A DNA stretch of 50,491 bases from positions 1 to 50,491 of the forward strand of contig CAYJHD010000010.1 of assembly GCA_964370015.1 (NCBI GenBank). The letters run 5' to 3'. Positions 7,728-17,490 of the stretch are shown here, one piece after another. The notes under the pieces were generated by a model, which did no database searches, was not told the DNA's origin, and saw nothing but the letters and a program-made list of their open reading frames with translations. This DNA comes from CAYJAD01 sp964370015 (lineage in GTDB: Bacteria; Desulfobacterota; Desulfovibrionia; Desulfovibrionales; Desulfovibrionaceae). Each line of letters starts with the position of its first letter. Position 1 is the first letter of the stretch. The position numbers and the translations under genes are program-made.

Positions 7728-10700
7728 ATGGAAAAAAAACATAATGCCATAAGTCTTATACCTGGCGGTTGTCCGCAGTTTTTAGACTTTGAAATTTGTA
7801 TATCATCTTTGCCTCGTATAGCACGTCACTTTAAAGAAGAGAAAAAAGTGCAAAATACGGCCACAGAAAGTAAATATGAACATTTTCTTCGTTGTATTGT
7901 GGAAGAAGATGGTCAAGATATAGACCAAATCACAAGACAAGTATGTGACAGAGATTATACCTTTGATACCCGTCGTATTCTTGATACTTGGCTAGATCGT
8001 TGGATTCCTCTCCCCTTCTTGCGTACACGCGGACAAAAATGGGGCGATGGCGGTGAACGCTTTGAATACGGTCCTTCCAATTGGGTACGCGCTCGTATGA
8101 CAAAAAAAGATGCAGACACTTTAACACTCACTCTTATTTTTGATACCAACGTAGAAGAACTCCCCACCCACAGCGTTCGCCATGAAGCCATGGATGGTGA
8201 TGAAGACTTTTCTGGCGAGCAATACTATGCACTTTCCCCTCGAGACGTGGCCGCCCATGGCGTTTTTGCCTTGGCACATCATGTGCGTGATAATGCGTGG
8301 TTTTTAAATGCTCCTTGGGTAGATGCGTGGTTACTCAATACCTATACAGCCCATGAGCTTAAAAAGAATAAAGGCCGTCCTTCGCGCCATGATGAAGAGT
8401 ATGTACTTAAACATTTGGCTTCGTATCTCACATGGCTTGAGGTAGTACGTGAAGCGCTAAGTCACACCACGGTGCAGGTGATAAACCCAGACCGCGATCA
8501 ACCCGTGGAAGTGGATCTTATCTTAGATATTGGTAATTCGCGCACCACAGGAATTTTGGTGGAAACCTTACCGCAGCGCATTACTAACCTCAATGATAGT
8601 TACTTGCTAGAACTGAGAGATTTAAGCGAACCACAACACCTTTACAGCGACCCCTTTGAAACTCGCGTTGAGTTTGTGGAAGCAGACTTTGGTGATGATG
8701 CTTTAAGCCGTCGCTCCGGCCGTCGTACACCAGCCTTTGCTTGGCCTTCGGCAGTGCGCGTAGGGCCAGAAGCAGCGCGCTTAGCTACACACGCTGTATG
8801 CGCTGAAGGTAGCAGCGGCATGTCTAGTCCCAAGCGATATTTATGGGATGAACGCCCATGGCAACAAACATGGCGATATAATAGCTCTGGCGCGCAAGAA
8901 AGCATGGTAACGCGCGGACTTTTCCCACGTCAGGTCAACAGAGAAGGTACACCACTGTGTTGCTATGATGAAGCTGTGAGTAAAAATCCTCAAGTATTCA
9001 AACCTCAAAAGAAAGAGTTAGCTTTTGAGTCGCTTTTTACACGTTCTTCTCTCATGCTTTTCATGGTTGGTGAAATTATCACGCAAGCTCTTGTAACCAT
9101 AAACTCCCCTGCCACACGTTCTCGCCGAGAATTGCCTAATTTACCACGCCGTTTACGTCGTATTTTGTTCACTGTGCCCACAGCCATGCCTGTGGCAGAA
9201 AAGCGTATTTTCAAGCGCTGGGTCACATGGGCTGTACGTGTTGTTTGGGAAGCCCTTGGCTGGAGTGAATGGCATATGCTGAAAGAAAAAGATGCCAGAA
9301 ATGCCAAAGATTACCGCACAAGCCCACAAGTTCGTTGCGATTGGGATGAGGCTTCTTGTTCTCAAATTGTTTATATTTATAATGAACTTTCCGTAAAATA
9401 TCACGGTGATGCCCATAACCTATTTAATCTTTTAGGCAAACCGCTTGAAGCCTATGGCAATAAGCCCTGTGTGCGCATAGCCTCCATTGACACTGGGGGC
9501 GGCACCATGGATTTATCCATAGCAACCTATGAGCTAGCCAGCGGCGTGGGCGATACGGCGCGCATTAGTCCACATATGGAATTTCGTGATGGCTTTAACA
9601 TTGCTGGGGATGAAGTATTGCGTGACATGGTGGCGCAACACATTATTCCTTGCTTAAGCGATGCTTTTAGCAAAGCCGGAATCATTGAGCCTCGTACTAT
9701 TATAGGGCAACTTTTTGGACGTGATGCCATTGGTATTTCACAAGACCAGCGTAACCTGCGTGCACGGTTTGTGCGTCAAGTGGCTGTGCCTGTGGCCTTG
9801 GGTATGCTTGGAATATGCGAGCATTTGTATCAAAACACCACTGAAATCCAAGAAAATCACCCTCCTTTCACCTGTAAGTTTAGAGACTTTTTCACTCAAG
9901 TAGAACAAAGCGAGCAAGCAGAACAAAATGAAGAGGTGCAAGATGGAGAAGAAAAATCGGCTCCTTTCTCTCATTTGGAGAATATCCATCTTTCACCCAC
10001 TTTCTTTTATCCCATGCCGCAAGCGCATATTATTTCTGCCGTGGAGCAAAGCATTCAGGCCCATCTTCCCAGCGGTGCACAGTTTTCACTCATGGATGTG
10101 GAATTGCGCATTAACCCAACGGCGGTGGAAAATACCATTCGAGCTACCTTGGGGCCCGCTTTGGCTGCGTTGTGCGAAGTTGTTCATTTACATGATTGCG
10201 ACGTACTATTACTCACAGGCCGTCCCAGCGCGTGGAATGGCATTGTGGCACCGGTGCTGGCGAAGCTCCCTGTGCCCATGCATAGAATAATTCCCATGCG
10301 TCAATATCACGTGGGTAATTGGTATCCTTTTGCCGATGTACATGGGCGAATTACTGATCCTAAAACCACTGTGGTTGTGGGTGCCATTTTATGCGCTCTT
10401 GCAGAAGGGCATTTGGAAGGCTTCTCCTTTGATGTTGGAAACTTACAACTTTCCTCCACAGCACGCTATGTGGGTGAAATGGACATCAATGGTCAATTGC
10501 GTCGCCCCAAAGTCTGGTTTGAAGTGGATGTAAATAGTAAAAAAGAGTTTGAAGCAACACGCGTGGTACAATTTGCCAGTCCCATCCCCATAGGCTACAG
10601 GCAGCTTGATGCCGAACGCTGGCCCACAACTCGCTATAATCTACTCACCTTCTCTTCAAAAGCGGCACAAGATCGTGCCACAGGGTGTTTACCGTACGAA

Positions 10701-10892
10701 GTCACTGTTCGTCTTTTTGTTTCAGAAATATGGGATGAAAAGGATGATCGAGATGAAGGTGAATATATCATTGAAAGTATTATAGATAAAAATGGTAATT
10801 CTGTAAGTGCACACGACTTATGTATTCGCTTACAAACACTGCCCCTCGATGAAGGTTACTGGCTTGATACCGGTATTATTAGCAATGCTTAG
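7728..10892 (+). CDS. srfB: SrfB, actin/Hsp70-fold ATPase-like protein
   Basis: A 1054-residue cytoplasmic protein of the SrfB virulence-factor family. Three ASKHA (actin/Hsp70/sugar kinase) nucleotide motifs are in order: phosphate-1 DIGNSRTTG at residues 267-275, phosphate-2 DTGGGTMD at 588-595, and an adenosine-type motif LLLTGRPS at 827-834. About 260 residues precede the ATPase core and an acidic insert (Glu/Gln-rich, near 725-745) interrupts it. The start at 7728 is chosen over an in-frame upstream codon because AGGAAG precedes it and the upstream reading would overlap srfA. Two bases separate it from srfA. Expected to bind ATP; a partner of SrfC by constant neighbourhood. The cellular role is not established. 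Confidence 0.9.
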   Translation: MEKKHNAISLIPGGCPQFLDFEICISSLPRIARHFKEEKKVQNTATESKYEHFLRCIVEEDGQDIDQITRQVCDRDYTFDTRRILDTWLDRWIPLPFLRTRGQKWGDGGERFEYGPSNWVRARMTKKDADTLTLTLIFDTNVEELPTHSVRHEAMDGDEDFSGEQYYALSPRDVAAHGVFALAHHVRDNAWFLNAPWVDAWLLNTYTAHELKKNKGRPSRHDEEYVLKHLASYLTWLEVVREALSHTTVQVINPDRDQPVEVDLILDIGNSRTTGILVETLPQRITNLNDSYLLELRDLSEPQHLYSDPFETRVEFVEADFGDDALSRRSGRRTPAFAWPSAVRVGPEAARLATHAVCAEGSSGMSSPKRYLWDERPWQQTWRYNSSGAQESMVTRGLFPRQVNREGTPLCCYDEAVSKNPQVFKPQKKELAFESLFTRSSLMLFMVGEIITQALVTINSPATRSRRELPNLPRRLRRILFTVPTAMPVAEKRIFKRWVTWAVRVVWEALGWSEWHMLKEKDARNAKDYRTSPQVRCDWDEASCSQIVYIYNELSVKYHGDAHNLFNLLGKPLEAYGNKPCVRIASIDTGGGTMDLSIATYELASGVGDTARISPHMEFRDGFNIAGDEVLRDMVAQHIIPCLSDAFSKAGIIEPRTIIGQLFGRDAIGISQDQRNLRARFVRQVAVPVALGMLGICEHLYQNTTEIQENHPPFTCKFRDFFTQVEQSEQAEQNEEVQDGEEKSAPFSHLENIHLSPTFFYPMPQAHIISAVEQSIQAHLPSGAQFSLMDVELRINPTAVENTIRATLGPALAALCEVVHLHDCDVLLLTGRPSAWNGIVAPVLAKLPVPMHRIIPMRQYHVGNWYPFADVHGRITDPKTTVVVGAILCALAEGHLEGFSFDVGNLQLSSTARYVGEMDINGQLRRPKVWFEVDVNSKKEFEATRVVQFASPIPIGYRQLDAERWPTTRYNLLTFSSKAAQDRATGCLPYEVTVRLFVSEIWDEKDDRDEGEYIIESIIDKNGNSVSAHDLCIRLQTLPLDEGYWLDTGIISNA

Positions 10893-10915
10893 GTGAAGAA
10901 CCTGAGGAGATATAT

Positions 10916-13561
10916 ATGCAACCAGAAGATCATATACTAGCAAATCACTGCCAAGGCTTACAGCAAAATACACAACAAGCCTTACAATGGATAGATGTCA
11001 ATGCAGAGCTTTTAGGCAAGGAACACGACTCCATACACGCGCAGCTTCGCCGTGCCGGTCGTGCTTTTCATAAATGCCAAGCGGCGGCCCAGCGCAAAAT
11101 GTGTGTGGGTGTATTTGGAGAAAGCCAGGCAGGAAAGTCTTATCTTATATCTGCTTTGGCTCGTGACGCACAAGGCACGCTCATTGCAAACTTTAGCGGA
11201 CAAGAGCATGACTTTATTAGCGAAATAAACCCTCCTGGGGGAAAGGAATCCACAGGTCTTGTGACCAGATTCACCACAACAGCCCCAGAAAATACGCCAC
11301 AAGGGCATCCCATTCGCTTACGCTTACTTACTGAGTGTGACATAGCGCGTATTTTAGCTAATACTTACTATGCCGACTGCGACCATGTGGAAAGCCCTGA
11401 TTTAGAAAAAGTATTGGCTGAATTGGCAGTCGTTGAGTCATTATACAGTGCCTCAAATGCCACTGAAGTAAGTTCCGATGACGTGGAAGAGTTACGCGAA
11501 TATGTTGTGCATAACTTCGCCTCACGTCCTCGTGTGCAGCTTTTGCAAAAAGCCTACTGGCAGCGTGCTGCAAAGCTAGCTCCTGGCCTCACTTTGCAGG
11601 GACGTGCTAAACTGTTTTCAATCATTTGGGACAATATTCCCGAATTTACAGAATTGTTTGAAAAACTTTGCGGTATTTTGCAAAACCTTGCCTACGCAGA
11701 GGAAGCCTATTGTGCCATTGAAGCTCTTATCCCACGTGATTATAGCATCATCGATGTGAGCTTACTAAGTGATTTGTTACAAAAAAAGTCCAACGGCACC
11801 GATATGCTCACCCTTGTGGGCAATAATGGTAAAACTGCCCAAATTCCGCGCACCCTGGTGACGGCTCTTACAGCAGAAATCACCATTCCCATGAAGGAAA
11901 AGCCCGATGATTTCTTTGATCATACAGATCTTTTGGACTTTCCGGGATATCGCTCGCGTGAACAATACAGCGATGTGCGCCGTGAATTGCAGCGCGATGG
12001 AGCCTTGGAAACTCTCTTTTTACGCGGAAAAGTGGCCTATCTTTTTGAAAGATATTGCGCAGAAAAAGAGCTCACAAGCATGCTCCTTTGCGTGGGGCCC
12101 AGCAATCAAAATGTGAAGGACTTACCGCGTGCTGTACAGTATTGGATTGCCAGCACACATGGTGAAACTCCGGAACGGCGTGCTCAGTCTAATTCCAGTC
12201 CAGCACTTTTCTTTATCCTTTCCAAAATGGATGTGGAGTTTACCAAAAATAAGGGAACACCTTCCGTCAGTGAGCGTTGGACCGTGCGCTTTAATGCTTC
12301 TTTGTTGGAACCTTATGGACAAAGTTACGATTGGCCCACCAATTGGGATGGAAAAAAAGCCTTTAATAATGTGTTTTTGTTACGCAACCCCAACGTATTC
12401 AACGATGCTATTTTTGACTATGACGGCGATAAAGAAACAGGAATTCGCCCCGACCAAGAAAAGCATGTGGAAGAATTACGCCAAGCCTTTTTGTCTTCCC
12501 CGCATACCCAAAATCACGTGGCTGATCCAGAAAGAGTTTGGAACGCTGCCATGCAATTAAATGATGGCGGCATAAGCCTTTTACGCACTGCCCTGCGCCC
12601 CTTGTGCAATCCATCCCTCAAGCGTGAACAGATTGCTGTGACCTTGGCCCAAACCATGGAAAAAGTGCAAGCTGTTCTTGGACCGCATTATAAAAGTGAC
12701 GATAAAGAAGAAGAACGTAAGCGTAAGGACGCATTAGCTCGTAAGCTGGCAGGTATTTTAGCTAAAATCATCGAATCTCAACGCTTTGGTGAATTCTTAC
12801 GTGCTTTTCAGGTACTTGATCACGACTTGCATGCCCTGTACTTTAAGGCTGAGCAAGAGCGCCTCCATGAGGGTGAAAATGGTGCCGCTGTGGTGGGTGA
12901 AAGAGTGGTTGCAGATTCTTTATTGGACGATCTTTTCGATGGGCCAGACCCTGATGAAAGCGAAAGCGTACAAGATGACACACCTCAAGTGACCATGTAC
13001 CAAGACGAAGCCTCACGCTTCACGGATATTGTTATTCAATTTTGGATTGAGCAAATGCGTGAGCTTTCAGCCAATGTAAAGGCGCAGCAATACTTTAAAT
13101 TTCCTGAGCGTGAATGGAATCAGCTATCGCATGAATTTATTCTTGCCTTGGGACGTTGCCAAGTGGCCGCCAAAATGACTGAAGCTCAGCGTCGTGTATC
13201 CAGTTATGGCAATATGGCCAGAGAGCAACTTGTATGGAAACAAGTAAGCCTTGCGGCAGACACATTAAATGCTTTTGTGAGCTGGCTCGGTTTAGATCCA
13301 CGTTTTAATGATCAAAGCGAGCGCACCATACTTATAAAAGGCAACCCCATAACAGTATTTGCACCGCCCAAACCTCACTCTTTGCCCTTCTTGGCTGAAG
13401 AAGCAGTGCCTTATGATCGCACATATTATCAAGACTGGCTTAGGGCCTTTGTACATACGCTACAAGCCAATGTGGATTGCGCAGAAGGTGGAACACTTAA
13501 TCGTGAACAAAACGCTCTCTTGGGCGAAATTTTACAGCAATATCAAATGCCAGTTCTCTAA
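10916..13561 (+). CDS. srfC: SrfC, large dynamin-like P-loop protein
   Basis: An 881-residue protein of the SrfC putative virulence-factor family. Visible nucleotide motifs: Walker A GESQAGKS at residues 68-75, DFPG at 341-344 (G3-like), and SKMD at 436-439 (G4-like). The roughly 265-residue distance between Walker A and DFPG shows a large helical insertion. The C-terminal half is highly charged and helical, with an acidic segment near 665-690, compatible with a dynamin-like stalk. GAGGAG precedes the start. No transmembrane segment is seen. It follows srfB by 23 nt. By fold it should be a GTPase that oligomerises or remodels membrane or protein; no activity can be claimed from sequence alone. 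Confidence 0.88.
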   Translation: MQPEDHILANHCQGLQQNTQQALQWIDVNAELLGKEHDSIHAQLRRAGRAFHKCQAAAQRKMCVGVFGESQAGKSYLISALARDAQGTLIANFSGQEHDFISEINPPGGKESTGLVTRFTTTAPENTPQGHPIRLRLLTECDIARILANTYYADCDHVESPDLEKVLAELAVVESLYSASNATEVSSDDVEELREYVVHNFASRPRVQLLQKAYWQRAAKLAPGLTLQGRAKLFSIIWDNIPEFTELFEKLCGILQNLAYAEEAYCAIEALIPRDYSIIDVSLLSDLLQKKSNGTDMLTLVGNNGKTAQIPRTLVTALTAEITIPMKEKPDDFFDHTDLLDFPGYRSREQYSDVRRELQRDGALETLFLRGKVAYLFERYCAEKELTSMLLCVGPSNQNVKDLPRAVQYWIASTHGETPERRAQSNSSPALFFILSKMDVEFTKNKGTPSVSERWTVRFNASLLEPYGQSYDWPTNWDGKKAFNNVFLLRNPNVFNDAIFDYDGDKETGIRPDQEKHVEELRQAFLSSPHTQNHVADPERVWNAAMQLNDGGISLLRTALRPLCNPSLKREQIAVTLAQTMEKVQAVLGPHYKSDDKEEERKRKDALARKLAGILAKIIESQRFGEFLRAFQVLDHDLHALYFKAEQERLHEGENGAAVVGERVVADSLLDDLFDGPDPDESESVQDDTPQVTMYQDEASRFTDIVIQFWIEQMRELSANVKAQQYFKFPEREWNQLSHEFILALGRCQVAAKMTEAQRRVSSYGNMAREQLVWKQVSLAADTLNAFVSWLGLDPRFNDQSERTILIKGNPITVFAPPKPHSLPFLAEEAVPYDRTYYQDWLRAFVHTLQANVDCAEGGTLNREQNALLGEILQQYQMPVL

Positions 13562-13575
13562 AATAAGGAAATATC

Positions 13576-14700
13576 ATGTCAGTAGAATTTATTCCGGATC
13601 CCCATAAAGGCCCAGGCCATGGCATCATTACTGTAAGCCCCTTAACGTGTGATGTACAGCCCACCTTCTCCTTAACCAATGCATCTACACAAGATTGTCT
13701 CTCTCCTGAGGGATGGCAAAGTGCAGAAGTATTTCTGCACCCTCAAGCATGGGATTGCACCAATGAACAATTGCGTCTCTCCGTGGGGCCTGACGTGGTG
13801 GATCATCTGGACAGCCTTGATTTGTACAGATTGCAAATTAAAGAAGCTACCGGAAATATTACCATATATACGCTTGCCATATCAGACATTATCCATTCAT
13901 CCATGACAGGTGGGCAGGGTATGGGACTTGTGCAAATGGCAGCACCTGTGACACCCGTTGTGGAAAAAGAGCCAGAGCCAACTCCACAACCAGAGCCGGC
14001 TCCTGAGTCAGACCCATTGCCTGAAATGACCATGGCACAAGAGGAACCTGTGAAAAAAAACATGCTCCCTATAATCCTTGGCGTAGTGCTTCTTTGTGCT
14101 CTTTTGGGTGCAGGGCTTTGGTGGTATCTTTCTCAGCAAGATGTTGAACAGCTGCCAGAAACGACACAAAGTGAAGAAGTACAACCTGTCTCAGAGGAAA
14201 GTGACGCACAAAAGGCAGAAGAAAATACGCAAGATGCCGCACAGCCACAAGAAGGTGAACAACAACCTTCTGTTGAAAATGCCGATACATCTTCTGCACA
14301 AAGCGGTGCAACCGCCCTTAGCCCCATGGATTCTGCTCGCGAACTTTTACGCCAAAACGATTCTGGGGAGAAAAGTCATACCTTAGCCACGAGCTTACAA
14401 GCACAAGCACAAAACGATGCTAAGGCACAAGATGCAGTCTTTTTACTCTTTGAAGATGCCGCTCAAAAAGGTGTCTCCACAGCCATGACGGCTTTGGCTG
14501 GATATTATGACCCAAGTCACGAAGGTGCCAAAGGTAGCATTAGCCCCGATCCACAAGAAGCCTATGCATGGTATACCAAGGCCGTACAAGCTGGCGATGC
14601 TTCTGCCAAAGAACATTTAGTACGTTTACAAACATGGGTCACGCAAGAAGCGGAAAAAGGCGATGCCACTGCTAAAAACCTTTTACAAATGTGGAAATAA
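13576..14700 (+). CDS. Single-pass membrane protein with C-terminal Sel1-type repeats
   Basis: A 374-residue protein of unknown function. Residues 1-125 form a compact domain without a signal peptide, followed by a Pro/Glu linker, one transmembrane helix (about residues 164-184, IILGVVLLCALLGAGLWWYL), a Gln/Glu-rich spacer and, from about residue 285, helical repeats of Sel1/TPR type (for example DPQEAYAWYTKAVQAGDASA). The N-domain should be cytoplasmic and the repeats periplasmic. It starts 14 nt after srfC with AAGGAA upstream. The topology mirrors SrfA (soluble N-domain, one helix, long spacer, C-domain), so it may be a second trans-envelope connector between SrfB/SrfC and outer parts. I do not recognise the N-terminal domain. 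Confidence 0.8.
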   Translation: MSVEFIPDPHKGPGHGIITVSPLTCDVQPTFSLTNASTQDCLSPEGWQSAEVFLHPQAWDCTNEQLRLSVGPDVVDHLDSLDLYRLQIKEATGNITIYTLAISDIIHSSMTGGQGMGLVQMAAPVTPVVEKEPEPTPQPEPAPESDPLPEMTMAQEEPVKKNMLPIILGVVLLCALLGAGLWWYLSQQDVEQLPETTQSEEVQPVSEESDAQKAEENTQDAAQPQEGEQQPSVENADTSSAQSGATALSPMDSARELLRQNDSGEKSHTLATSLQAQAQNDAKAQDAVFLLFEDAAQKGVSTAMTALAGYYDPSHEGAKGSISPDPQEAYAWYTKAVQAGDASAKEHLVRLQTWVTQEAEKGDATAKNLLQMWK

Positions 14701-14716
14701 GGATAGTTTTCTTTAT

Positions 14717-15490
14717 ATGTTACGTTATATTTGTCTTATAAGTGCCTTGCTTTGTGTTTTTTCGAATCAAAGCCACGCTCTAGAAGCAACTACGCAAACA
14801 TCTTCTAAAGGTGTGTTGCAACTATGTGTTGTGGATAATAGTCCTCCCTATGTGTTTTTTGATAGTACACACAAAAGACATGGATTTGATATGGATGTGC
14901 TTGAAGCTTTAGAGTTGCCTTATCACCTTGAATTTACTTCCACTGATATGGCTACAGGGCTTGCCATGCTAGATCAAAATAGCTGCCAAATGCTTCTGTT
15001 AAGCACCTTAATAACGCCTGAATTGGAAGAAAGGTATTTTATTTCTCGTTCACATTTGCAATCCAATATAAAAGCTCTTGTCTTGAAAGAAAGTCCTTTA
15101 CAAAATGTAGAAGCCTTGTCATTTAGCATTCTAGGTGTGTTGCGCGGCTCTTCAGCGGAAAAATTTGCCTTTGAAGAGCTAAAAGATAGTACCATTATTG
15201 CTCTTAAGCATAAGAAAACTTTGTTTGATTTGCTTTTGAGTGGAAATGTTGAAGCTTTGCTGGGTGATGAACTTAATCTTCGTCCCTTGGAAGAACACTA
15301 CAAACAAATACATCTGCTTAAAGAATCACTTCAAGTATTACATTATGGCTATGTATTTTCTAAAGAGAATGAAGCGCTTAGCGCAGAAGTTTCAGCTCGT
15401 TTGGAACAAATACAACAAAGTATGGCACTCACCAAATTGTATGATAAATGGTTTGCCAAAAGAAATATTGCCGATATTCAAGAACAATAA
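14717..15490 (+). CDS. Periplasmic solute-binding protein, family 3 (orphan)
   Basis: A 257-residue exported protein: signal peptide at residues 1 to about 23 (LRYICLISALLCVFSNQSHA), then a bacterial family-3 binding fold, with LCVVDNSPPYVFFDSTHKR and GFDMDVLEAL in the first lobe and VLRGSSAEKFA opening the second. Such proteins usually bind amino acids for an ABC importer, or act as sensor domains. No importer permease lies beside it; the downstream ABC pair is of the FtsX/LolCDE kind and does not use such proteins. The start at 14717 is chosen because it begins the signal peptide and AAGGA lies upstream. In this cluster it may be a ligand sensor; this is inference. Confidence 0.82.
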   Translation: MLRYICLISALLCVFSNQSHALEATTQTSSKGVLQLCVVDNSPPYVFFDSTHKRHGFDMDVLEALELPYHLEFTSTDMATGLAMLDQNSCQMLLLSTLITPELEERYFISRSHLQSNIKALVLKESPLQNVEALSFSILGVLRGSSAEKFAFEELKDSTIIALKHKKTLFDLLLSGNVEALLGDELNLRPLEEHYKQIHLLKESLQVLHYGYVFSKENEALSAEVSARLEQIQQSMALTKLYDKWFAKRNIADIQEQ

Positions 15491-15521
15491 AGAGAATTAA
15501 CTATTATGTGGGAGTTACCTC

Positions 15522-17465
15522 ATGCGTAAATTTGTATGTACACTTGTAACTATGTCTTTGCTATGCGTTGCACATATGTCAGCCTTGGCAGCCACCCCTC
15601 TCTTGCAAGAGGGTAAAAAATCGCTGTATCAACGCGTCATAAGTCACCCCAATGCACATTTACTACAAAACCCCAATACTTCAGCCTCTGTGGTACAGGA
15701 AAATATAAAACCTTTCACTGTACTTTATGTCTATGGTAAACAAGAAGGTTGGCTTCACGTGGGTCCTCTGGGTACTGGCCCACAAGGCTGGCTTGAAGAA
15801 GCTAAATCCACAGCTTGGAATCAATCTTTAACCTTACTTTTTACAGATAGAAGTTCACGCAATCCCTTGCTCTTTTTCAAAAATGAGCAAGGTCTTATGG
15901 ATATTTGCACTTCCACCCAAATGGAAAAAAAATTAGCTGATATTCAAAAGGCCGTTGTGGCAAAAGATACCACGGTGCTGGATGCTTCCAATGTGGTAGC
16001 CACAGAACCTTCTGAAAAAGAAGGGGCCGTGGATGCCAACCGTTTTTATCTCATGCCCATTTTGGCCATGAATGATCCTTTTGAAGGGGTAAAATTCTTG
16101 GAAGTGGCTTCCATAGATCCAGGTGCCACCAAGGATGCAGAAAAAAAATCCTCTCCACGCACAGCCATTGCTTTTGTTATCGATACTACCATTTCCATGA
16201 AGCCTTACATTGACCAAAGTCTTAATGTTATACGTTCGGTGTATGATCAATTGGAAGAAGTTAAATTACACGACGATGTGGCCTTTGGCGTGGTGGCTTT
16301 TCGTAGTAGCCCAGAAGCTAAGCCTGGCACAGAATACGAAAGCCGCGTGGTCAGTGATCTGGTAACGGCAAAAGATCGTACCATGCTAGAATCAGAATTG
16401 GCTAAAGTAAAAGAGGCCAGCTCTTCCACCCACACCTTTACGGAAAACTCCCCTTCCGGCATAAAAATGGCTTTAGACAGTCTTTCTTGGGGTGAGTACA
16501 ATACGCGCATGCTTATTGTCATCACTGATGCCGGTCCACTCCCCCCCACAGATCCTTATGCCACGGTGAAAATGGATATGCCAGAGCTTGCGGACTATGC
16601 GCGCACCAAGGGTGTGCGAGTTTCTGCTTTGCATATTAAATCTCCCAAAGGAAAGAAGGACCATGGCCAAGCTGAGCAAGCCTATCGTTTATTGACCCGT
16701 CTATCTGATAATCGCTCAAACTATCTCTCCGTTAATGCCGCAACGGTGCAAGAAGGGGTAAAAAACTTTGACATCGCTTCCACAGCCCTTACTTCTGGCA
16801 TTGTAACCATGGTACAAATGACGCTTGATGGTAAACTCATCACAAAGCCAAGCACAGAACAAAGTAAAAATTTATCGGCCGAAGAGGAAGCTAAAAACAT
16901 GGCTGCAGCCTTGGGCTACGCCATGCAATTGGAGTTTTTTGGTAAGGTAAATGAAGCTCGCGCTCCTTCCGTAAAGGATTCTTGGATTGCCGATATGGAC
17001 TTACAAAAACTTGCCAAAGGCGAGCAAGCCTCCACAGTGGAAGTGGCCGTATTGCTTACAAAAAACCAATTGAATGACTTAAGTCAACAGCTTAGCATTA
17101 TTATTGATAACGCTGAACGCACCAAAAAAACGGATGCTAAAGATTTCTTCCAAGGTATTTTGTCCGCTTCAACACGTGCGGCTCGTGACCCCAACAGCCC
17201 CATGCCTCAAGGGCAAAATCTTTCACAGCTGGGAGTGCTTGGTGAATTTTTAGAAGGACTTCCTTACAAAAGTGATATTATGTTATTGCGCGAAGAAGAT
17301 TGGTATCGCATGAGTATTGGTCAACAAACCACTTTCATTAATAGATTAAAATCTCGCTTAGCTCGTTATGAAGAATACGACAAAGATCGTAGCCAGTGGG
17401 AAAGTTTTGGTGCCACCAATCCCGGCGATTGGATGTACCGTGTACCTTTAACCATGTTACCATAA
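15522..17465 (+). CDS. Secreted SH3-VWA protein resembling the periplasmic part of PpkA
   Basis: A 647-residue protein with a signal peptide (1 to about 25, ending SALAA). Residues about 35-105 look like a bacterial SH3 domain (LYVYGKQEGWLHVGP). A von Willebrand A domain begins near 215 with FVIDTTISM, where Asp221, Thr223 and Ser225 form a slightly altered MIDAS (DxTxS). The roughly 220-residue C-terminus is helical. The order resembles the region after the membrane helix in the T6SS kinase PpkA, but there is no kinase domain. It sits 31 nt after the solute-binding protein and ahead of a terminator and the TagT/S/R-like genes. Probably a periplasmic metal-dependent adhesion module contacting another part of the system. 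Confidence 0.85.
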   Translation: MRKFVCTLVTMSLLCVAHMSALAATPLLQEGKKSLYQRVISHPNAHLLQNPNTSASVVQENIKPFTVLYVYGKQEGWLHVGPLGTGPQGWLEEAKSTAWNQSLTLLFTDRSSRNPLLFFKNEQGLMDICTSTQMEKKLADIQKAVVAKDTTVLDASNVVATEPSEKEGAVDANRFYLMPILAMNDPFEGVKFLEVASIDPGATKDAEKKSSPRTAIAFVIDTTISMKPYIDQSLNVIRSVYDQLEEVKLHDDVAFGVVAFRSSPEAKPGTEYESRVVSDLVTAKDRTMLESELAKVKEASSSTHTFTENSPSGIKMALDSLSWGEYNTRMLIVITDAGPLPPTDPYATVKMDMPELADYARTKGVRVSALHIKSPKGKKDHGQAEQAYRLLTRLSDNRSNYLSVNAATVQEGVKNFDIASTALTSGIVTMVQMTLDGKLITKPSTEQSKNLSAEEEAKNMAAALGYAMQLEFFGKVNEARAPSVKDSWIADMDLQKLAKGEQASTVEVAVLLTKNQLNDLSQQLSIIIDNAERTKKTDAKDFFQGILSASTRAARDPNSPMPQGQNLSQLGVLGEFLEGLPYKSDIMLLREEDWYRMSIGQQTTFINRLKSRLARYEEYDKDRSQWESFGATNPGDWMYRVPLTMLP

Positions 17466-17490
17466 CAGCAGTTGTAGCGTAGTTATTTTG

